64,000 bases of DNA from UBA961 sp014191195 (lineage in GTDB: Bacteria; Bacteroidota; Ignavibacteria; Kapaibacteriales; UBA961). Position 1 is the stretch's first letter, and every line of letters starts with the position of its first letter. The notes below the pieces were generated by a model. It was not told the origin of the DNA. It saw only the letters and a program-made list of their open reading frames with translations, and searched no databases. The DNA lies in the NCBI GenBank assembly GCA_964204605.1, contig OZ123195.1, positions 1,364,001-1,428,000 on the forward strand. Reading direction: 5' to 3'. A program made the position numbers and the translations under genes. Of the stretch, positions 43,808 through 58,800 are shown piece by piece.

Positions 43808-46800
43808 TTATGGTTGAATCACGGTTATATCAATATTTACAGCAGCTGGATTCAACGCTGCATTTGTAGCATTAACAAATCTTACTCTTACCGTATTTGC
43901 AGCATTAACTCTAGAATATGCAATAATAAGTCCATCTTCTAAATCTGCTCTAGGTGAAATCGTAACAGTACCTCCAACTACAGCACCAGTAACTGTAATA
44001 TCTACATTTGCAGAACCACCATTTGCATTCAAGTTTGGACAATCCACATTAATATTTTGAGAATTAATTGTGCTTGTTCCCCAGGATAGAGTTCCATCTG
44101 TTGCTGTAACAAGTGGTTTACCCGATTCAGTAGGCAAACTTGTAGGTAATGTATATGTAATATTAGAAGTTTGAGTGCCTGCTTTAAATGCCGAATAATA
44201 TGAAATATCGCCTGCTTCATTTGGAAAATCAAATTTTCCAAAAGTGGATGCACCATAAAAGCGTAATTCCCTAGCAACATTATCATTATTGGTTAACCAG
44301 AAATCAACATCATTAAATACAGCAACATTAGGATCACTTATTTTTAATGCAAGAGCATTTGTACCACCATTATAACCTATGGAATTGTCTGCAGCTGTAG
44401 TAAAAGTCAGACTACTTCCACCAAGAATTGAAGAATGATCTCCATTATTAGTATTGAATTCTCCACCCATTACTGATCCACTCTCACCAGCTACAATATT
44501 CTCTGTCCCACCAGAAATAGAACCATAATCAGCAGTGACATTATTATCATCACCACCAGAAACAGTTGTATTATACCCAGATACTGTATGATTACTACCA
44601 CCAACAATTGTTGCATTAGATGCTGAACTGCTAATTGTATTGCCATTACCACCAACAATAGAAGATTGAGAGCCAGAATTGCTATTAGATTGTCCACCTC
44701 CAATAGTAGAATAAGACCCAGTAATTGTATTTTCTGAACCACCACTTATTGATGAATGATGTCCATCGTTACTGATTCTATTATTTTCACCATTGAGAAT
44801 AGCGGAATAATTACCAGTAGCTACTTCATTAGCATTGCCTCTAATTCTTTGGAAATCAACTGCATATTCTCCACGTTTATTTCCACCAGTTATAGTATTA
44901 TTGGGTGAAATTGCAAGTAAAGCTCCTTTGCCTTTTGGAGAAAAAGCAGCATCGATATCTGTATATAAGGCATCGCTTGCTTTGAACATGTGAACTGGAA
45001 CAGTTGCATTTGGTGCAGCTATGTCTTGGCTTTCAGTAAAATACTGTAAACCAGCAGATGCTGCATTATTGGCCCAGCTTAAAACACCAGCACCATTAGT
45101 TTTTAACACTTGATTAACTGTTCCATCAGCTGGAGGTAATGTCCAAGTAACATTTGCAGCAATATTATTAGCCGCTTTCAAAGCCACATAATTTGAACCA
45201 TTAGGGAAATCACCAGCAGTATTATATTGTTCATAGAAGCGTAAATCTCTTGGAGTATTATCATTATTGGTAAGCCACAGATCTACATTATTAAATACTG
45301 CTGTATTAGAAGCAACAATTGAAATATCGCGTGTATTAGCAGTATTATTTGCATTATATCCAATTGATCTTGCAGCACTAGATTCAAAAGTAAATCCTCT
45401 TCCACCTAGAATAGTTGAATAATCACTTCTAACATTATTACTGCGTCCACCAGTTATAGAAGCATATTCTCCTGGGGCATTATTAACATAACCACCGGAT
45501 ATGGTTGATGCACTTCCTGTAGAGTCATTAAAATATCCACCACCAATTGTAGCATATATATTTGTGGCTTTATTTTCTCTACCTCCGCTAATTGTAGAGT
45601 AATTAGCAGTAGCAGTATTATTTACACCACCAGAAATTACAGACCATCCACCAGAAACTGTATTTTGATCTCCACCACCAATTGTTGAAAAATTTGCAGT
45701 AACAGAATTACTTTTTCCACCAAGTATAGAAGAATATTCACTTTGAATATTATTAAGATATCCGCCCAATATAGAACCATAAATTTTTGTAACTGAATTT
45801 GATTTACCACCAGCAATTACTGTCCATGTAGAATCAGCTTTATTATCTTCACCACCAGCAATTACAGACATATCACCTCTTGATATATTTGCAGAATTGC
45901 TTCTTTTGCTTTGTAAATCAATTGAATTTTTCCCTCTTTTATTTCCACCAGTATTAGTTCCATCAGCTACATTTGCAGCAAATCCACCTTCACCAATTGG
46001 TCTAAAAGCCACATCAATATTTGTTTCTGAGCCATTTGGTCTTAATGAATAAATTGGTCTAGATGTATTAATACCAGTACTGTCTTTTGCTTCGGTAAAG
46101 AAATTAAGCCCACCGCTAGCCAAACTTGTCCACGATAAAACACCTGATCCATCTGTTTTTAATACTTGATTTGCAGTTCCATAAGTAGATGGCAATGTAA
46201 ATACAAGATTTGTTAATAATACATCAGCTGATCTTAAAGCCACAAAATTTACAGATGTCAATAATCCATTATTTGTTGGATCACTATATTTCTCATAAAA
46301 TCTTAACATCCTGGTTATATTATCATTATTTGTTAACCAAAAATCTACATTATTGAATACTGCTACATTTGGATCATCTATCGACAATACTTTTGTTCCT
46401 GTTGCATTGCTTGCATTAAATCCAATAGATCTATCAGCATTCGCTGTAAATGTTAATTTTCTTCCACCTAAAATGGTACTAAAATCACTATTAACTGTAT
46501 TATTTGAGCCTCCTAAGATACTAGAGCTTGAGCCATAAATATCATTATTTAAACCACCAAGAACAGCAGAATAAGATCCAACTGCAGAATAATCAATATA
46601 GTGATCTTTGCCACTAAGAATTCCTGAAAATGAGCCCATCGCATAGTTGTTTACACCACCAGATACTACACTATTATCGCCAGCATGATTACCATAGCCA
46701 CCTCCTATTGTAGCCATGGAATCCTCAGTGAAATTATTACCTCCACCTCCTATTGTTGAATAACTATAATATGCTTTATTATTATTACCTCCACCAACAT

Positions 46801-49800
46801 ATGAATAATCACTGGGTGCAATATTTGCTAATCCACCGCTTATAGTTGAGTAAGATCCAGACGCTTTATTATCTTTTCCTCCACTAATAGCTGAGTAAGA
46901 ACCACTTGCTACTTGAGAATTTAGACTTCTTGATATTTGAAGATCTACTGCATTAGTACCTCTTTTATTTCCTCCTGCTGACAGTCCATCAGGAATATCT
47001 GCTAAAAGCGCTCCAGAACCTGAAGGTGCCAATGCAATATCTAAATCTGTTTCACCTGTAAAAAACGGTGTTAATGAATGAACAGCTTTGGAAATATTAG
47101 CACCAGTTTTATTCCTGCTTGATAAGAAATCGGAAAATCTTATTGTATCATTACTTACAGTTATACCATTTGTTCCTAGATAATTAGTTCCAATATCTAC
47201 AGACCAACTTAAGATACCTGCTCCATTTGTTTTTAATACTTGATTAGCAGTTCCATCTGCCGAAGGGAGTGTCCACGTTACATCTGCTGCAATCGTATTA
47301 GGAGCTTTAAATCCTACATAATTTGTACCGGCTACTGGAAAAGCTCCTTGGACATTATATCGCTCATAAAAACGTAATGTTTTAGGAGTATTATCATTAT
47401 TAGTTATCCATAAATCTACATTATTAAATACACCTGTTCTAGGAGCACTTATTGTCATAGTTCTTTCATAAAATCCTGTAGTGCCATTTAAAAGATTTCC
47501 ATTAAAGCCAAATGAATTATCTGCATTTGCATCTAAATTCATTTCAATACCACCAAATATTGAACTTCCCTCTCCATATGCAGTATTATTTGCACCGCCA
47601 GCTATGGTAGTATACCAATTACTTGTTTTATTTACTATACCGCCTCCAATTGCAGACCAAGAACCTGATGCACTATTTCTATCACCACCAACAACTACTG
47701 CAAAATTAGCAGTAGCTGAATCTTTTTGGCCCCCTCCTACAAATGCTCTTTTGCCTGAAACAAAGTTAGAATCACCACCAACAATTACAGATAAAGAATC
47801 AACTATATAATTAACTCTTCCACCACTTATTGTAGATAATGCTCCAAGAGCACGATTGCCTTTTCCACCTGTTATAGATGAGTTAATGCCAGAAGCAATT
47901 TGAGCACTTGAACCTCTTTCCATCTGAAGATCAACTGCATAATTTCCACGTTTATCACCTCCAGTAGTAGTACCATCTGGTAGTTGTGCTAATAATGCTC
48001 CTGTACCTTTTGGTGATATAACCATATCTATATTAGATTCACCGGTGAATTTTGACTGCAATCTATGAGCTGCTACAGTACTATTAACTCCTGTTTTATT
48101 TCTTGTCGATTCAAATTCTGATAAACTTATACTATCATTACTAATTGCAATACCATTTCCAGCTTTATATATTCTCACAGAATCATTCGATGCAACCCAT
48201 GTTGTGCCATTCCATTTGAGGATTTGTCCAGTTGAAGCACCCATACTTGATAGTTTAGCTGCTGTAACTGCACTGTCAGCAAGTTTAGCTGTTGTCACTG
48301 CTCTGTCTTTTATCTTCGCTGTTGTAACTGATGAATCTCTAAGCTTGACTGTTGAAACAACGCCATCTTTGATATAGAGTGAATCAAACTTGCCAAGTAC
48401 TTCGCCATTTGTTGTGATTCTTGTGATTGTGACATCATTCGTTGAGTCTATATCGCCAGTATTGATAATTGTATCATTGCTAATCGTAATTCCATTACCT
48501 GATTTATATATTCGCACTGAATCATTCGATGCGACCCAAGTTGTGCCATTCCATTTAAGGATTTGTCCAGTTGTCGCGCTCATTTGATTGATTTTGTCAC
48601 CTGTCACTGCGCGGTCTTTTATCTTCGCTGTTGTAACTGATGAATCTCTAAGCTTGACTGTTGAAACAATGCCATCTTTGATATAGAGTGAATCAAATTT
48701 GCCAAGTACTTCGCCATTTGTTGTGATTCTTGTGATTGTGACATCATTCGTTGAGTCTATATCGCCTGTATTGATAATCGTATCATTGCTGATCGTAATT
48801 CCATTACCTGATTTATATATTCTCACTGAATCATTTGATGCTACCCAAGTTGTGCCATTCCATTTAAGGATTTGACCAGTTGTCGCGCTCATTTGATTGA
48901 TTTTGTCACCTGTCACTGCGCGGTCTTTAAGCTTCGCTGTTGTAACCGATGAATCTCTAAGCTTGACTGTTGAAACAATGCCATCTTTGATATAGAGTGA
49001 ATCAAATTTGCCGAGGACTTCGCCATTTGTTGTGATTCTTGTTATGGTGACATCATTCGTGGAGTCTATATCACCAGTATTGATAATTGTATCATTGCTG
49101 ATCGTAATTCCATTACCAGATTTATAAATTCGCACAGAATCATTCGATGCAACCCATGTTGTGCCATTCCACTTTAATACTTGTCCAGTTGAAGCACCCA
49201 TATTCGATAGTTTAGCTGCTGTAACTGCACTATCAGCAAGTTTAGCTGTTGTAACGGCACGGTCTTTAATCTTCTCAGTTGTTACTGCGGAATCTGCCAG
49301 TTTAGCTGTTGTCACTGCGCGGTCTTTAATCTTCTCAGTTGTTACTGCGGAATCTTTCAATTTTATCGTTGAAACAATGCCATCTTTGATATAGAGTGAA
49401 TCAAATTTGCCGAGGACTTCGCCATTTGTTGTGATTCTTGTTATGGTGACATCATTCGTGGAGTCTATATCACCAGTATTGATAATTGTATCATTGCTAA
49501 TCGTAATTCCATTACCAGATTTATAAATTCGCACAGAATCATTTGATGCAACCCAAGTTGTGCCATTCCATTTGAGGATTTGTCCAGTTGAAGCACCCAT
49601 ACTTGATAGTTTAGCTGCTGTAACTGCACTATCAGCAAGTTTAGCTGTTGTCACTGCTCTGTCTTTTATCTTCGCTGTTGTAACCGATGAATCTCTAAGC
49701 TTGACTGTTGAAACAACGCCATCTTTGATATAGAGTGAATCAAATTTGCCAAGTACTTCGCCATTTGTTGTGATTCTTGTGATTGTGACATCATTCGTTG

Positions 49801-52800
49801 AGTCTATATCGCCTGTATTGATAATCGTATCATTGCTGATCGTAATTCCATTACCTGATTTATATATTCTCACTGAATCATTTGATGCTACCCAAGTTGT
49901 GCCATTCCATTTAAGGATTTGACCAGTTGTCGCGCTCATTTGATTGATTTTGTCACCTGTCACTGCGCGGTCTTTTATCTTCGCTGTTGTAACTGATGAA
50001 TCTCTAAGCTTGACTGTTGAAACAACGCCATCTTTGATATAGAGTGAATCAAATTTGCCAAGTACTTCGCCATTTGTTGTGATTCTTGTGATTGTGACAT
50101 CATTCGTTGAGTCTATATCGCCTGTATTGATAATCGTATCATTGCTGATCGTAATTCCATTACCTGATTTATATATTCTCACTGAATCATTTGATGCTAC
50201 CCAAGTTGTGCCATTCCATTTAAGGATTTGACCAGTTGTCGCGCTCATTTGATTGATTTTGTCACCTGTCACTGCGCGGTCTTTTATCTTCGCTGTTGTA
50301 ACTGATGAATCTCTAAGCTTGACTGTTGAAACAACGCCATCTTTGATATAGAGTGAATCAAATTTGCCGAGGACTTCGCCATTTGTTGTGATTCTTGTGA
50401 TTGTGACATCATTCGTTGAGTCTATATCGCCTGTATTGATAATCGTATCATTGCTAATCGTAATTCCATTACCTGATTTATATATTCGCACTGAATCATT
50501 CGATGCGACCCAAGTTGTGCCATTCCATTTGAGGATTTGTCCAGTTGAAGCACCCATACTTGATAGTTTAGCTGCTGTAACTGCACTGTCAGCAAGTTTA
50601 GCTGTTGTCACTGCTCTGTCTTTTATCTTCGCTGTTGTAACTGATGAATCTCTAAGCTTGACTGTTGAAACAATGCCATCTTTGATATAGAGTGAATCAA
50701 ACTTGCCAAGTACTTCGCCATTTGTTGTGATTCTTGTGATTGTGACATCATTCGTTGAGTCTATATCGCCAGTATTGATAATTGTATCATTACTGATCGC
50801 AATACCATTACCTGATTTATATATTCTCACTGAATCATTTGATGCTACCCAAGTTGTGCCATTCCACTTGAGGATTTGTCCAGTTGAAGCACCCATATTT
50901 GATAATTTAGCTGCTGTAACTGCACTGTCAGCAAGTTTAGCTGTTGTAACGGAACGGTCTTTTATCTTCTCAGTCGTAACTGCGGAATCTGCCAGTTTAG
51001 CTGTTGTCACAGCACGGTCTTTTATCTTCTCAGTTGTAACAGCGGAGTCTTTAAGCTTAACTGTTGATACAATCCCATCTTTGATATACAATGAATCAAA
51101 CTTGCCGAGGACTTCGCCATTTGTTGTGATTCTTGTTATCGTGACATCATTCGTTGAGTCTATATCACCTGTATTGATAATCGAATCATTACTAATTGCA
51201 ATACCAGTTCCAGCTTTATAGATTTTGCCGGTTGAATCATTTGATGCAACCCAAGTTGTTCCATTCCATTTCAATACTTGTCCAGTTGTCGCGCTCATTT
51301 GATTGATTTTATCACCTGTCACAGCGCGGTCTTTTATCTTCTCAGTTGTTACTGCTGAATCTTTCAATTTGACTGTTGAAACAACACCATCTTTGATATA
51401 GAGTGAATCAAACTTGCCAAGTACTTCGCCATTTGTTGTGATTCTTGTTATCGTGACATCATTCGTGGAGTCATTATCGCCTGTATTAATAATTGTATCA
51501 TTACTAATTGCAATGCCATTACCTGATTTATAAATTCTAACTGAATCATTTGATGCCACCCATGTTGTCCCATTCCATTTCAATACTTGTCCAGTTGTCG
51601 CGCTCATTTGATTGATTTTATCACCTGTCACCGCGCGGTCTTTTATCTTCTCAGTTGTTACTGCTGAATCTTTAAGCTTTATCGTTGAAACAACACCATC
51701 TTTGATATAGAGTGAATCAAACTTGCCGAGTACTTCGCCATTTGTTGTGATTCTTGTTATTGTGACATCATTCGTTGAGTCTATATCACCTGTATTGATA
51801 ATCGAATCATTACTAATTGCAATACCAGTTCCAGCTTTATAAATCTTGCCGGTTGAATCATTTGATGCGACCCATGTTGTGCCATTCCACTTGAGGATTT
51901 GTCCAGTTGATGCACCCATATTCGATAATTTAGCTGCTGTAACTGCACTGTCAGCCAATTTAGCTGTTGTAACTGCGCGGTCTTTTATCTTCTCAGTTGT
52001 TACTGCGGAATCTTTCAATTTGACTGTTGAAACAACACCATCTTTGATATAGAGTGAATCAAACTTGCCAAGTACTTCGCCATTTGTTGTGATTCTTGTT
52101 ATCGTGACATCATTCGTGGAGTCATTATCGCCTGTATTAATAATTGTATCATTACTAATTGCAATGCCAGTTCCAGCTTTATAAATCTTGCCGGTTGAAT
52201 CATTTGATGCGACCCATGTTGTGCCATTCCACTTGAGGATTTGTCCAGTTGATGCACCCATATTCGATAATTTAGCTGCTGTAACTGCACTGTCAGCCAA
52301 TTTAGCTGTTGTAACTGCGCGGTCTTTTATCTTCTCAGTTGTTACTGCGGAATCTTTCAATTTGACTGTTGAAACAACACCATCTTTAATATAGAGTGAA
52401 TCAAACTTGCCGAGTACTTCGCCATTTGTTGTGATTCTTGTTATTGTGACATCATTCGTTGAGTCTATATCACCTGTATTGATAATCGAATCATTACTAA
52501 TTGCAATACCAGTTCCAGCTTTATAAATCTTGCCGGTTGAATCATTTGATGCGACCCATGTTGTGCCATTCCACTTGAGGATTTGTCCAGTTGATGCACC
52601 CATATTCGATAATTTAGCTGCTGTAACTGCACTGTCAGCCAATTTAGCTGTTGTAACTGCGCGGTCTTTTATCTTCTCAGTTGTTACTGCGGAATCTTTC
52701 AATTTGACTGTTGAAACAACACCATCTTTAATATACAATGAATCAAACTTGCCGAGTACTTCGCCATTTGTCGTGATTCTTGTTATTGTGACATCATTCG

Positions 52801-55800
52801 TTGAGTCTATATCACCTGTATTGATAATTGTATCATTACTGATCGCAATACCAGTTCCAGCTTTATAGATTTTACCGGTTGAATCATTTGATGCAACCCA
52901 AGTTGTGCCATTCCACTTTAACACTTGTCCGGTTGATGCACCCATTTGATTGATTTTATCGCCAGTCACGGCGCGGTCTTTAATCTTAACAGTTGAAACA
53001 ACACCATCTTTAATATAGAGGGAATCAAACTTGCCGAGTACTTCGCCATTTGTTGTGATTCTTGTTATTGTGACATCATTCGTTGAGTCATTATCGCCTG
53101 TATTGATAATTGTATCATTACTAATTGCAATTCCTCTACCAGATTTATAGATTTTACCTGTAGAATCATTTGATGCAACCCAAGTTGTGCCATTCCATTT
53201 CAAGATCTGACCAGTTGTCGCGCTCATTTGATTGATTTTGTCACCTGTCACTGCGCGGTCTTTTATCTTCGCTGTAGTTACTGATGAATCTCTAAGCTTT
53301 ACTGTTGAAACAACACCATCTTTAATATAGAGTGAGTCAAATTTGCCGAGCACTTCGCCATTTGTTGTGATTCTTGTTATGGTAACATCATTCGTGGAGT
53401 CTATATCACCAGTATTAATAATTGTATCATTACTAATTGCAATACCAGTTCCTGCTTTATAGATTTTGCCTGTTGAATCATTTGATGCAACCCAAGTTGT
53501 GCCATTCCACTTCAATACCTGACCAGTTGAAGCACCCATTTGATTGATTTTGTCACCTGTCACTGCGCGGTCTTTTATCTTCGCTGTAGTTACTGATGAA
53601 TCTTTCAATTTGACTGTTGAAACAACACCATCTTTAATATAGAGTGAATCAAATTTGCCAAGCACTTCGCCATTTGTTGTTATTCTTGTTATGGTGACAT
53701 CATTCGTTGAGTCATTGTCACCAGTGTTTATTATAGTATCATTACTAATTGCAATACCAGTTCCTGCTTTATAGATTTTACCTGTAGAATCATTTGATGC
53801 AACCCAAGTTGTGCCATTCCATTTAAGGATTTGTCCAATTGAAGCGCCCATTTGATTGATTTTGTCACCTGTCACTGCGCGGTCTTTAAGCTTGACTGTT
53901 GAAACAACACCATCTTTAATATAGAGCGAGTCAAATTTGCCAAGCACTTCCCCATTTGTAGTAATTCTTGTTATTGTGACATCATTCGTTGAATCATTAT
54001 CGCCAGTATTAATAATTGTATCATTACTAATTGCAATACCAGTTCCTGCTTTATAAATTTTGCCTGTAGAATCATTTGATGCGACCCACGTAGTGCCATT
54101 CCACTTCAAAATCTGACCAGTTGTCGCGCTCATTTGATTGATTTTGTCACCTGTCACTGCGCGGTCTTTAAGCTTCGCTGTAGTAACTGATGAATCTTTA
54201 AGCTTCACTGTTGAAACAACACCATCTTTAATATAGAGTGAATCAAACTTGCCCAGTACTTCCCCATTTGTTGTGATTCTGGTTATGGTGACATCATTCG
54301 TGGAGTCATTATCGCCTGTATTGATAATTGTATCATTACTAATTGCAATACCAGTTCCTGCTTTATAGATTTTACCTGTAGAATCATTTGATGCAACCCA
54401 AGTTATGCCATTCCATTTAAGGATTTGACCAGTTGTTGCACTCATTTGATTGATTTTGTCACCTGTCACTGCGCGGTCTTTAAGCTTCGCTGTAGTAACT
54501 GATGAATCTTTAAGCTTCACTGTTGAAACAACACCATCTTTAATATAGAGTGAATCAAACTTGCCCAGTACTTCCCCATTTGTTGTGATTCTGGTTATGG
54601 TGACATCATTCGTGGAGTCATTATCGCCTGTATTGATAATTGTATCATTACTAATTGCAATACCAGTTCCTGCTTTATAGATTTTACCTGTAGAATCATT
54701 TGATGCAACCCAAGTTGTGCCATTCCATTTAAGGATTTGTCCAGTTATCGCGCTCATTTGATTGATTTTATCACCTGTCACTGCGCGGTCTTTAAGCTTG
54801 ACTGTTGAAACAACACCATCTTTAATATACAATGAATCAAACTTGCCCAGTACTTCGCCATTTGTTGTAATTCTGGTTATTGTGACATCATTCGTTGAGT
54901 CATTATCGCCAGTATTAATAATTGTATCATTACTAATTGCAATACCAGTTCCTGCTTTATAAATTTTGCCTGTTGAATCATTTGATGCAACCCAAGTTAT
55001 GCCATTCCATTTAAGGATTTGTCCAGTTGTCGCGCTCATTTGATTGATTTTATCACCTGTCACTGCGCGGTCTTTAAGCTTGACTGTTGAAACAACACCA
55101 TCTTTAATATACAATGAATCAAACTTGCCCAGTACTTCGCCATTTGTTGTAATTCTGGTTATTGTGACATCATTCGTTGAGTCATTATCGCCAGTATTAA
55201 TAATTGTATCATTACTAATTGCAATACCAGTTCCTGCTTTATAAATTTTGCCTGTAGAATCATTTGATGCGACCCACGTAGTGCCATTCCACTTCAAAAT
55301 CTGACCAGTTGTCGCGCTCATTTGATTGATTTTGTCACCTGTCACTGCGCGGTCTTTAAGCTTCGCTGTAGTAACTGATGAATCTTTAAGCTTGACTGTT
55401 GAAACAACACCATCTTTAATATACAATGAATCAAACTTGCCCAGTACTTCGCCATTTGTTGTAATTCTGGTTATTGTGACATCATTCGTTGAGTCATTAT
55501 CGCCAGTATTAATAATTGTATCATTACTAATTGCAATACCAGTTCCTGCTTTATAAATTTTGCCTGTTGAATCATTTGATGCAACCCAAGTTATGCCATT
55601 CCATTTAAGGATTTGTCCAATTGAAGCGCCCATTTGATTGATTTTGTCACCTGTCACTGCGCGGTCTTTAAGCTTGACTGTTGAAACAACACCATCTTTA
55701 ATATAGAGCGAGTCAAATTTGCCAAGCACTTCCCCATTTGTAGTAATTCTTGTTATTGTGACATCATTCGTTGAATCATTATCGCCAGTATTAATAATTG

Positions 55801-58800
55801 TATCATTACTAATTGCAATACCAGTTCCTGCTTTATAAATTTTGCCTGTAGAATCATTTGATGCGACCCACGTAGTGCCATTCCACTTCAAAATCTGACC
55901 AGTTGTCGCGCTCATTTGATTGATTTTGTCACCTGTCACTGCGCGGTCTTTAAGCTTCGCTGTAGTAACTGATGAATCTTTAAGCTTGACTGTTGAAACA
56001 ACACCATCTTTAATATACAATGAATCAAACTTGCCCAGTACTTCGCCATTTGTTGTAATTCTGGTTATTGTGACATCATTCGTTGAGTCATTATCGCCAG
56101 TATTAATAATTGTATCATTACTAATTGCAATACCAGTTCCTGCTTTATAAATTTTGCCTGTTGAATCATTTGATGCAACCCAAGTTATGCCATTCCATTT
56201 AAGGATTTGTCCAATTGAAGCGCCCATTTGATTGATTTTGTCACCTGTCACTGCGCGGTCTTTAAGCTTGACTGTTGAAACAACACCATCTTTAATATAG
56301 AGCGAGTCAAATTTGCCAAGCACTTCCCCATTTGTAGTAATTCTTGTTATTGTGACATCATTCGTTGAATCATTATCGCCAGTATTAATAATTGTATCAT
56401 TACTAATTGCAATACCAGTTCCTGCTTTATAAATTTTGCCTGTAGAATCATTTGATGCGACCCACGTAGTGCCATTCCACTTCAAAATCTGACCAGTTGT
56501 CGCGCTCATTTGATTGATTTTGTCACCTGTCACTGCGCGGTCTTTAAGCTTCGCTGTAGTAACTGATGAATCTTTAAGCTTCACTGTTGAAACAACACCA
56601 TCTTTAATATAGAGTGAATCAAACTTGCCCAGTACTTCCCCATTTGTTGTGATTCTGGTTATGGTGACATCATTCGTTGAATCATTATCGCCAGTATTAA
56701 TAATTGTATCATTACTAATTGCAATACCAGTTCCTGCTTTATAAATTTTACCTGTTGAATCATTTGATGCAACCCAAGTTGTGCCATTCCACTTCAATAC
56801 CTGACCAGTTGTCGCGCTCATTTGATTGATTTTGTCACCTGTCACTGCGCGGTCTTTTATCTTCGCTGTAGTAACTGATGAATCTTTAAGCTTCACTGTT
56901 GAAACAACACCATCTTTAATATAGAGTGAATCAAACTTGCCCAGTACTTCCCCATTTGTTGTGATTCTGGTTATGGTGACATCATTCGTGGAGTCATTAT
57001 CGCCTGTATTGATAATTGTATCATTACTAATTGCAATACCAGTTCCTGCTTTATAGATTTTACCTGTAGAATCATTTGATGCAACCCAAGTTGTGCCATT
57101 CCACTTCAAGATCTGACCAGTTGTCGCGCTCATTTGATTGATTTTATCACCTGTCACTGCGCGGTCTTTAAGCTTGACTGTTGAAACAACACCATCTTTA
57201 ATATACAATGAATCAAACTTGCCCAGTACTTCACCATTTGTTGTAATTCTGGTTATTGTGACATCATTCGTGGAGTCATTATCGCCAGTATTTATTATAG
57301 TATCATTACTAATTGCAATACCAGTTCCTGCTTTATAGATTTTACCTGTAGAATCATTTGATGCGACCCACGTAGTGCCATTCCACTTCAAAATCTGACC
57401 AGTTGTCGCGCTCATTTGATTGATTTTGTCACCTGTCACTGCGCGGTCTTTAAGCTTGACTGTTGAAACAACACCATCTTTAATATACAATGAATCAAAC
57501 TTGCCCAGTACTTCGCCATTACTTGTGATTCTTGTTATTGTTACATCATTTGTAGGATCAGTATCACCAGTATTGATAATTGTATCATTACTAATTGCAA
57601 TACCATTACCAGATTTATATATTCTCACAGAATCATTTGATGCAATCCAAGTTGTGCCATTCCACTTGAGGATTTGGCCAGTTGAAGCACCCATTTGATT
57701 GATTTTGTCACCTGTCACTGCGCGGTCTTTAAGCTTCACTGTTGAAACTGATGAATCTTTCAATTTGACTGTTGAAACAACGCCATCTTTGATATAGAGT
57801 GAATCAAATTTGCCAAGCACTTCGCCATTTGTTGTTATTCTTGTTATGGTGACATCATTCGTTGAGTCATTGTCACCAGTGTTTATTATAGTATCATTAC
57901 TAATTGCAATACCAGTTCCTGCTTTATAGATTTTACCTGTTGAATCATTTGATGCAACCCAAGTTGTGCCATTCCACTTGAGGATTTGGCCAGTTGAAGC
58001 ACCCATTTGATTGATTTTGTCACCTGTCACAGCTCTATCTTTAAGCTTCACTGTTGAAACTGATGAATCTTTCAATTTGACTGTTGAAACAACGTCATCT
58101 TTGATATAGAGTGAATCAAATTTGCCGAGCACTTCGCCATTACTTGTGATTCTTGTTATTGTTACATCATTTGTAGGATCAGTATCACCAGTATTGATAA
58201 TTGTATCATTACTAATTGCAATACCAGTTCCTGCTTTATAGATTTTGCCTGTAGAATCATTTGATGCAATCCAAGTTGTGCCATTCCACTTGAGGATTTG
58301 TCCAGTTGAAGCACCCATTTGATTGATTTTATCACCAGTCACTGCACGGTCTTTCAACTTGATAGTTGAAATGATGCCATCCTTGATATAGAGTGAATCA
58401 AACTTGCCGAGCACTTCGCCATTACTTGTGATTCTTGTTATTGTTACATCATTTGTAGGATCAGTATCACCAGTATTGATAATTGTATCATTACTAATTG
58501 CAATACCATTACCAGATTTATATATTCTCACAGAATCATTTGATGCAATCCAAGTTGTACCATTCCACTTGAGGATTTGTCCAGTTGAAGCGCCCATTTG
58601 ATTGATTTTATCCCCTGTCACTGCACGGTCTTTCAACTTGATAGTTGAAATGATCCCATCCTTGATATAGAGTGAATCAAACTTGCCGAGCACTTCGCCA
58701 TTACTTGTGATTCTTGTTATTGTTACATCATTTGTAGGATCAGTATCACCAGTATTGATAATTGTATCATTACTAATTGCAATACCATTACCAGATTTAT

